Origin: Anodontia alba | Taxonomy: Eukaryota; Mollusca; Bivalvia; Lucinida; Lucinidae | NCBI GenBank assembly: GCA_964016985.1 | Contig: OZ024827.1 | Location: 82,225,835 to 82,289,834, forward strand | DNA: 64,000 bases | Direction: 5' to 3' | Shown: positions 58,328 through 64,000 of the stretch, one piece after another | Numbering within the stretch: the first letter of the stretch is position 1 | How the letters are laid out: each line of letters starts with the position of its first letter | The notes under the pieces: generated by a model | Seen by the model: only the letters and a program-made list of their open reading frames with translations | Told to the model about the DNA's origin: nothing | The model's database searches: none | Translations under genes and position numbers: made by a program

Positions 58328-59115
58328 TTGCAACAAGGTATATCGGAACTAGAATTATACGGTGACTTAGTGCACATATTTAGAAAAAATGTGGGAATAC
58401 CTAACTTTTCGGATCAATTTAGAAAATTAATTAACCGTTATAAAAGAACTGGCTATGGCCTGGATATTATGCGGCAGACTGTATGCCTAGTTATCAACCC
58501 AATCATTGTTGATGGCCATCCTACAGTCTTTAATTGCACGGCGGCGGTTCGGGCTCAGACTCAATGACGGCCTCATGTAAAACTTTAACTAGTGGGTTGG
58601 GGCTTGACGATATGTCTTTCGCTTGGCCCGCGTATTGGCTTTTATTTACTCTGGCACACAGCAGAATTAGCCATGAGTACTCGACTTTGTTTATCATAGT
58701 GATTAATTTGATTTTTATGTTTTCGCTTTGATGCATTGACTGAGTTGGGAGCCTTTATGCGAATCGAATTTTTATGTATTTCTGTATTAAGAGTAGCATC
58801 GGGTAAATTTGGCTAGCTGTAAAACTGCTTTAAACCACGCGGTGGTTTATTCTACAGAAAGTTCTAAGGCGGTGGTTCCGGTTTTAGTCTTACTTTTTGT
58901 TGTCTTGTGGCTTATTATACGAGGCGATTTGTTTTAAGTATTGCCTGGTGTTATTTTGTTCTTGTGATTTTTCAGTCCTTGAGCATGCGATTACCTCGTT
59001 TGGGGAAGAAAGAGCTAATCTTAGTGCTTTTCGTATATTTGTTCGACTTGCGCTTCTTTGGTTTTGTCTGTTTCCTCTTCCTCTTGGTGTCTGGGAAGGG
59101 CCGCGGCTTGTGCAT
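58328..59115 (+). pseudogene. Penelope-like element, 5'-truncated copy
   Basis: The plus strand reads MQQGISELELYGDLVHIF, FSDQFRKLINRYKRTGYGLD, IMRQTVCLVINPIIVDG, then the tail. The tail stops after GTGTCTGGGAAGGGCCGCGG, short of the T-rich end. It continues into sequence containing GTGTGTTCTTTGTTTCC, shared with the duplication at 23638-24310, so two repeats are fused here. Confidence 0.8.
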
Positions 59116-59470
59116 TGACTGAGTTGATTTTTGTAGCGTATACGCTAGAGGGCACAAGCAGTGTTGCAAACTTCATTACTGCTTATGAAGAGTCTCAATA
59201 AAACCGAGACTCCCATTTTCTAATATCTGTAGTGTGTTCTTTGTTTCCAAAGGCAATCTTTTTGACGTTTATTGTGATAATGGCACTCCATGGATCTTTC
59301 TTTCTTTTTTTTTTTTTTTTTTCTTTTTTTTTTTAATGAGCCATTCTACAAGATGGCATGTGCGCCCAGCGAAACACTGCCAAGTATCCGCGCAGTTTGA
59401 TTAGAGTATTTACAGGGCATTCTGTGGATAACCAACGGCCAAAAGCTTCTTCAGGCGGTTAGCGAAAGAC
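59116..59470. other. Repeat fusion zone and T-run
   Basis: The sequence GTGTTCTTTGTTTCCAAAGGC also occurs at 24270. It is followed by a T-rich run at 59303-59333 and diverged dispersed repeat (CGCCCAGCGAAACACTGCC). Confidence 0.5.
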
Positions 59471-59719
59471 CAGGGCCCAGTTGTTCAAAGCTAACGACAT
59501 CGTTAGTTAACGATTCGTTAAAATTTACTTTGAGTGATACGCAAATATTCTGATATTTTTTGCTGAAAAAATGTGAGTAGCTTTTGCAGTGCAAAAGCTA
59601 CTCACATTTTTTCAGCAAAAAATATCAGAATATTGTGTATTGGATCAGCTAAAAACAGTTAACGAAATGACCCTTAACAATGTCGTTAAGCTAACGACGC
59701 TTTGAACAACTGGGCCCTG
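59471..59719. mobile_element. Family A MITE, best-preserved copy
   Basis: A 249-bp copy with matching termini CAGGGCCCAGTTGTTCAAAG and CTTTGAACAACTGGGCCCTG. The subterminal CTAACGACATCGTTAG and AACAATGTCGTTAAGC are also inverted. The central palindrome (GTGAGTAGCTTTTGCAGTGC then AAAAGCTACTCAC) is perfect. It is the reference copy for the family. Confidence 0.9.
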
Positions 59720-59823
59720 ACCAGTATGCGCGCATGAGCTGAGCCTTTCTTGTGCTCGCATGTAGCCTTGAAGGAAATGCTGTGCCCCGGCTCAAATACA
59801 AACTGCTCATTGCTTCTCCAGAC

Positions 59824-60157
59824 TACAGTCAACTCTTGTTATCTCGAAGTCCAAGGAACTCTCTGAAATTTCAAAACATCCGTACCTCGACATATCAGAC
59901 TGACAGTGTTCAGGAAAGAATAAATCGAACAACTACATTCCACAAATGGGTATATAATTTGACTCCTAAAGTTAGGGATACGTTTAAAATATTGTGAACA
60001 AGAGGAGAAATCGCTCCTTAGGAGCAAGCTCTCTTCTTTTCCACAATATTTTGTTACCAGTTGTTAGATTTCCGTGTTAAAAGAGTGACCAGATTTTCAC
60101 TTTGACATAAGCAGTTATTCGAGATAGGCGAAGTCGACATAACGAGAGTCGACTGTA
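59824..60157. mobile_element. Family E MITE, pogo-like ends (copy 5)
   Basis: A 334-bp copy with ends TACAGTCAACTCTTGTTATC and CGAGAGTCGACTGTA and core stem AGAGGAGAAATCGCTCCTTA then GGAGCAAGCTCTCTTC. It lies about 110 bases downstream of the exon at 60266, within intron 1. Confidence 0.8.
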
Positions 60158-60265
60158 CTTATTTTTTCCACCAGGAACTGGACATACACATTTCACAGAT
60201 GCGTTCGGAAAACCTTTCTTATCACATGGTTTATCGTTTGTGTTTAAATTAAAATGCAATTTTAC

Positions 60266-60422
60266 TTTCTACGACCGTGTGGGACCATACAAATTTAGCT
60301 TGTTCGTAGCCCCTGTCTGCATGGAATTCCACCTGAAGCATATTGGTATTAGAACGGCTTGGAGGGTCTGGCTTACTCATACGTCCACAATATCGTCTTA
60401 TCTGATTCCTACCATCCCAAAC
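60266..60422 (-). CDS. Host gene exon 1 of those visible: CUB domain 1, C-terminal half
   Basis: A 157-base exon with acceptor TGTTTTACTTCAG/GTTTGG and donor GTAGAAA/GTAAAATT (a moderate donor). It enters at phase 0 and leaves with one base, which joins the TT of exon 2 to give ATT. It encodes VWDGRNQIRRYCGRMSKPDP, then SNTNMLQVEFHADRGYEQAK and FVWSHTVVE. VxDG, YCG, NxLxVxF and a closing aromatic strand identify a CUB C-terminal half. The exon with its N-terminal half must lie further upstream on the minus strand, and I could not find it before base 64000, so the gene is incomplete here. Confidence 0.82.
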
Positions 60423-60563
60423 CTGAAGTAAAACAAAATATCGCGAAATAAACAGAAGAGTGTTAAGTCAGATTTGAAAAGGACAGCGAACGCCTAACTT
60501 ATCCTACAAAACCAGTGGCGTAGACAGAAGGGAACTATTTTTACGCACACCCACTAAAAATCA
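60423..60563. other. Host gene intron upstream of the first visible exon
   Basis: Intronic sequence with CCAGTGGCGTAGACAG at about 60512, which may be the left end of the hairpin element that follows (compare CTACGCCTATG near 60850). Confidence 0.45.
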
Positions 60564-60822
60564 TGAAAACTATGCCTAGAATCGGTTCCAAAATCGGGTC
60601 TTCTCTTAAGGGAAAGAATTTGCTCCCTCTGGGAGCAAATTCTTTCCTTTTAGAGCAGCCCTATGGTAAAGCCATTTCATCATAAAAATCGTGAATACTA
60701 TGCCTAGAATCGGTTCCAAAATCGGGTCTTCTCTTAAAGGAAAGAATTTGCTCCGAGAGAGAGCAAATTCTTTCGTTTAGAGCAGCCCTATGGTAAAGCC
60801 ATTTCATCATAAATATTTTTAC
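60564..60822. repeat. Family H hairpin, tandem duplicate
   Basis: Two direct copies of about 129 bases (60564-60693 and 60694-60822). Each contains GCCTAGAATCGGTTCCAAAA, TCGGGTCTTCTCTTAA and a stem (AAAGAATTTGCTCC and GGAGCAAATTCTTTC). The second copy's loop differs (GAGAGAGAG-type in place of CTCTGGG). They lie between GTGGCGTAG and CTACGCC, which may be the ends of one element that gained an internal duplication. Confidence 0.8.
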
Positions 60823-61772
60823 GCATGTTACGCACGTGCGTAATGAGCGCTACGCCTATGAAAACCGAGCAGCCTTACTGAGTATTCTTAACACAGCTCG
60901 TTGTCTTGTTCTTTTCGTGAATAACAACACTTTTAAGAACAGGTACCCTGTGCTTTTGCTTTACCTGAGACTATACCATTTCAATTGTATATAGGCACTT
61001 CATGAAAATATTTGATCCAAAATTTAACAAAGACTAAGGACGTCGTTCGGACGCCGTATTGTTTTAACGTTGTGTACTAAGTACAGATATTAAATGTAAC
61101 GCCATTTTTAACGACGTATCACTATTGTTTATTAACCGGAGCTACAAACAAAACCGGTTGAGAATATTATAATTAATTGGGTGTATCTTGTGACGTTCTT
61201 TTCATTTTCAAGCTATATGTCCAAATTTTGGAGGCAATGGTCGGCTTAAAAAAAAAAAAAAAAAACAAATAAAAATGAAGCTTCTGTATACAAGATCTAT
61301 ATAAACATCTGGTCTGGAAATGCCACAGTCTCAAAGTACAGCTTTTTTCGGAGCACCGATGAGAAATGAGCAGATATTATTGAACTACAGTGTACAATAA
61401 AATTGCGCTTTAAAGACCACACGAAATAAGGACCACTCCACTGTTAAGACCACTTTATGTCTGTCCCAAATGTTTTCCTTCTTATTACAGTCTATCCTAA
61501 CATTTCCTGCACCTTGGTTTCTGTGAAAATGGAAAATGCAAACATTGTAGACACAGATCAGACTGCTCTTCACAGACAGTCTGATCAGGCCTACCCTGTT
61601 TGTTATTCCACTAATTATTTAACGAAACGTTTGTATAAATTTAAGCAATTCGTTTGCCGATATGTTTTTCCAAAGAAGGCTGGAATAAAGTGTATGACAT
61701 TTATCGTATTTTATATTCAATATTTATACCACCCTACTAAACATACCACTTTTAGGCACATTTTTAGACAGT
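60823..61772. other. Unclassified sequence with one family B hairpin
   Basis: An A-run lies at about 61247-61266. A family B hairpin is at 61538-61602 (GCAAACATTGTAGACACAGA then TCAGACTGCTCTTCACAGAC then AGTCTGATCAGG). I looked here for the missing CUB N-terminal half exon on the minus strand and found none. Confidence 0.5.
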
Positions 61773-62050
61773 CTATTACGAAAACACGCCTATTCAAATA
61801 TATTGAAAATTTTACCCCCAAAAACTCAAAGTTTTCAGATAAAAATTCTAATGTTTTTCAAATTTCTGCTCAAAACATAGATTGTGGGTACTCGCTAGAA
61901 CCGCCTCGGCGAGGCGGTTCTAACGAGTACCCACAATCTATGTTTTTAAACAGCAATAAGAAAAATAATGTATACCCCTGTAAACCCCAGTTTTACTGTA
62001 TAAAAGTGGGGTTTAAGGGGGTCAACATTATATAGGTATGTTTTCGTGAT
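61773..62050 (+). mobile_element. Family C MITE (copy 11)
   Basis: Full-length, with a perfect core stem (GCTAGAACCGCCTCGG and CGAGGCGGTTCTAAC). The ends read ATTACGAAAACACGCCTATT and TATGTTTTCGTGAT. Confidence 0.85.
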
Positions 62051-62157
62051 ACCCAAAATGATCTTAATGACAGAATCGTTCTGTAATTTAGCATTGTAAG
62101 TCCATGGCATGGTTTGGTTACTGTAGCAATGACTATTACACAAGTACCTGTATGACA

Positions 62158-62161
62158 AAAA

Positions 62162-62196
<35 letters not shown>

Positions 62197-62199
62197 ACC
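62158..62199. repeat. (AAAT)n microsatellite
   Basis: About ten AAAT units. Confidence 0.95.
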
Positions 62200-62252
62200 A
62201 AAACAACTAGGGATGCTTGATACACTTAGCAAATTTCCATATTACGAAAATT

Positions 62253-62555
62253 GCCGGCCTTGGTGGCTCAGTTGGATGCACGTCCGACTAGTGATCAGGA
62301 GGTTGCGGGCTCGACCCCCGCCGGGTCGGCAACATTCTTTCGTTGAGATTTGATCATGAAATATTTTCTACGGTCATCCTCTCCCTTCCGCCGGATCAAG
62401 AAGGGCAGTTTTCAGTATCTGGCAAAAGAATGTGCACAATACTATGGTTAACCGCTTAGAGGACTAAGCCCAGTAAAAGTGTGGTAAGGTAAACTGACCG
62501 CGCTCGACATGACCTCATTGGGTTGACTGGGTCGTAAAACCTCAACACAAACAAA
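62253..62555 (+). mobile_element. tRNA-derived SINE, family S1
   Basis: A full-length copy. Head GCCGGCCTTGGTGGCTCAGT, A-box region, B-box GGGCTCGACCCCCGCCGGGT, body CGCTTAGAGGACTAAGCC and tail CTCAACACAAACAAAC. The B-box region here is nearer to a functional promoter than in the copy at 24818. A family C element follows immediately after its tail. Confidence 0.87.
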
Positions 62556-62840
62556 CATTATGAAAAAAACGTCTATTCAAATATGTTAAAAATTTCACAA
62601 CCAAAAACTAAAAGTTTTCAAATAAAGAATTCTGACATTTTCATATTTTTGCTAAAAACAGGAATTGTAGGTACTCGTTAGAACCGCAGATTGCCGAGGT
62701 GGTTCTAACGAGTACCTATAATCTATCATTTTAGAAGAAATAAGAACAATAATGTATACCCCTGTAAACCCCAGTTTACTATTTAAAAGTCGGGTTTAAG
62801 GGGGGGGGGGGGGTCTACATTATAGCATGTTTTTGTGATG
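62556..62840 (+). mobile_element. Family C MITE (copy 12)
   Basis: Ends CATTATGAAAAAAACGTC and GCATGTTTTTGTGATG, with a core stem GTTAGAACCGC and GTGGTTCTAAC separated by a longer loop. It contains 13 consecutive G at about 62801. It abuts the SINE tail. Confidence 0.8.
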
Positions 62841-63406
62841 ATAATTTTGACACAGAAAACATTTGTTTCATGTTTTCTGTCTATAACACAACCCCCTTTG
62901 GAAAAGGAAAATAAAACAGAGTTTCGTTCCCTGAAAACATATCCATTTCATCAAGTTGAACGGATTGTTGTTTATCGAAAATGTCCTACCTTGATCCTCA
63001 TAATGGCTTGAGGCGCTCATTAAAAAAAAAGCTACGGCTCAAATAGACCGCATATTGAGTTGAAGATTTTTTGTTTTTTTTTTAATTGAAAGTTCTGCCA
63101 CAGAAAGGCGTAAGTTTTATCTTGTACATGAATAGCTTCTAAATGTAGAGCTATCTTCATAGAAAATAGCTCCGCCCTGTGGGAACCAATTTGAGCCCCC
63201 CGCCCCCCCCCCACCCCCTGATGACAAAATCAACAACATGACCTTTGAAAATGACCTCTGCTCCAAGATCAGCCTGAGCACTGAGACTGAATAGATGTCT
63301 AGGCTGATCTGAGTCTTTGCTGGGTGCACAGACCATTTTGTCAGTTTTCTCATGAAGCGGCTCTTTTATTCGTTTCATACTGACCGGTTTAAGGTGATGG
63401 TTTGAA
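62841..63406. other. Unclassified sequence
   Basis: A C-run lies at 63198-63222. 63255-63340 carries a piece of the dispersed repeat seen at 38480 (GATCAGCCTGAGCACTGAG, CTGATCTGAGTCTTTGCTGG). No exon is recognised. Confidence 0.45.
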
Positions 63407-63741
63407 CCGGCACAGTGGCTCAGTAGTAGAGCGTCCGCTTTGTGACCGGGAGGATTCGGGTTCGGTCCACGGCCGGGTCATACCAAAGACCTTAAAATGT
63501 TACTAGCTGCTCTTTCGCTTGGCGCTCAACATTAAGAAATTAGAGCTAAGAATCGGAACTGGTCAGCTCAGTGTCAGTACAATGTGACTGGTGGAAAATC
63601 ATGTCAAAGTGTCTGGGGCGTGATATTTCAGTGAGGCAGCCATCTAAAAGTGAGCATTGAGCTCCCTGCCATATCCAGACACCGTCGCGATATGACTGAT
63701 GATTGTTGAAATCGACGTTAAGCCCAAATGAAACAAACAAT
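63407..63741 (+). mobile_element. tRNA-derived SINE, second family (S2-type)
   Basis: An element of about 335 bases, distinct from S1. A-box region AGTGGCTCAGTAGTAGAGCG, B-box GATTCGGGTTCGGTCC, then a body unrelated to S1. It ends GTTGAAATCGACGTTAAGCC then AAATGAAACAAACAA. Ends of this type (GACGTTAA..CAAACAAACA) are common in bivalve SINEs, to my knowledge. Only one copy is present. Confidence 0.8.
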
Positions 63742-64000
63742 AAGATGATGGTTCTTGTGTTGATTTAATTTTGGTGTGGCCTTGGTGTTTTCGCTGCGTT
63801 ACTTTAATGTTTTGTCCTGTTCCATTTTTTTATTGGAACCTGTCTGGTTTTGCTTTCGTTTAGTTTGGTTTGTGGAATATATACCGTCTGTCATGGTTTG
63901 TTTTCTCTTCCTCTTGGTGTCTTTGGCTGGAAATATTCTATAATTGTGACTATTCATGTACCAATGCAACCAAGAAGAAAATCAAAACAATGATCAGACT
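63742..64000. other. Possible diverged retroelement tail at the window edge
   Basis: 63890-63930 contains TTTGTTTTCTCTTCCTCTTGG then TGTCTTTGG, resembling the Penelope-like tail phrase CCTCTTCCTCTTGGGGTCTGG, but the rest does not align well by eye. Confidence 0.3.

Overview
The window looks like AT-rich, repeat-dominated DNA from an animal nuclear genome, most likely a bivalve mollusc. This rests on the spliced gene structure (consensus GT-AG sites, introns up to about 14 kb), on tRNA-derived SINEs, on Penelope-type and APE-type retroelements, and on many small hairpin-bearing DNA elements of the kind abundant in bivalves. Nothing in it looks prokaryotic: there are no operons and no Shine-Dalgarno sites, and nearly every long reading frame is either repeat sequence or a decayed retroelement.

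The only host gene I can support lies on the minus strand. Seven exons (60422-60266, 57074-56875, 56011-55852, 41902-41585, 39845-39652, 34995-34869, 21044-20854) all have acceptable splice sites. Their reading phases join without a break into 448 codons plus a stop. The product reads as the C-terminal half of one CUB domain, a complete second CUB domain, then a region resembling a divergent ApeC (apextrin C-terminal) domain, then an unassigned C-terminus. The 5' part lies beyond base 64000. Directly behind the donor of the ApeC-like exon, intron 4 carries a 51-bp minisatellite that copies the exon/donor junction, so it is a ladder of decoy 5' splice sites.

Bases 1-17262: a very large array of a roughly 55-bp minisatellite (of the order of 170 units). 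It exists in two sequence variants, switches orientation, and is interrupted by five Penelope-like retroelement insertions and by a 1.17-kb terminal-inverted-repeat element. Bases 17263-47437: introns and 3' flank of the host gene, filled with small hairpin elements, SINEs, microsatellites and retroelement tails. Bases 47438-53190: an APE-type non-LTR retrotransposon on the minus strand, with a 5'-truncated Penelope-like element inserted in its open reading frame. Bases 53191-64000: more retroelement tails, three CUB exons, further hairpin elements and SINEs.

Every retroelement copy with recognisable coding sequence is broken by frameshift, truncation or loss of catalytic residues. Family letters used here (A, B, C, D, E, F, G, H) are local labels for repeat families seen in this window and are not published names.
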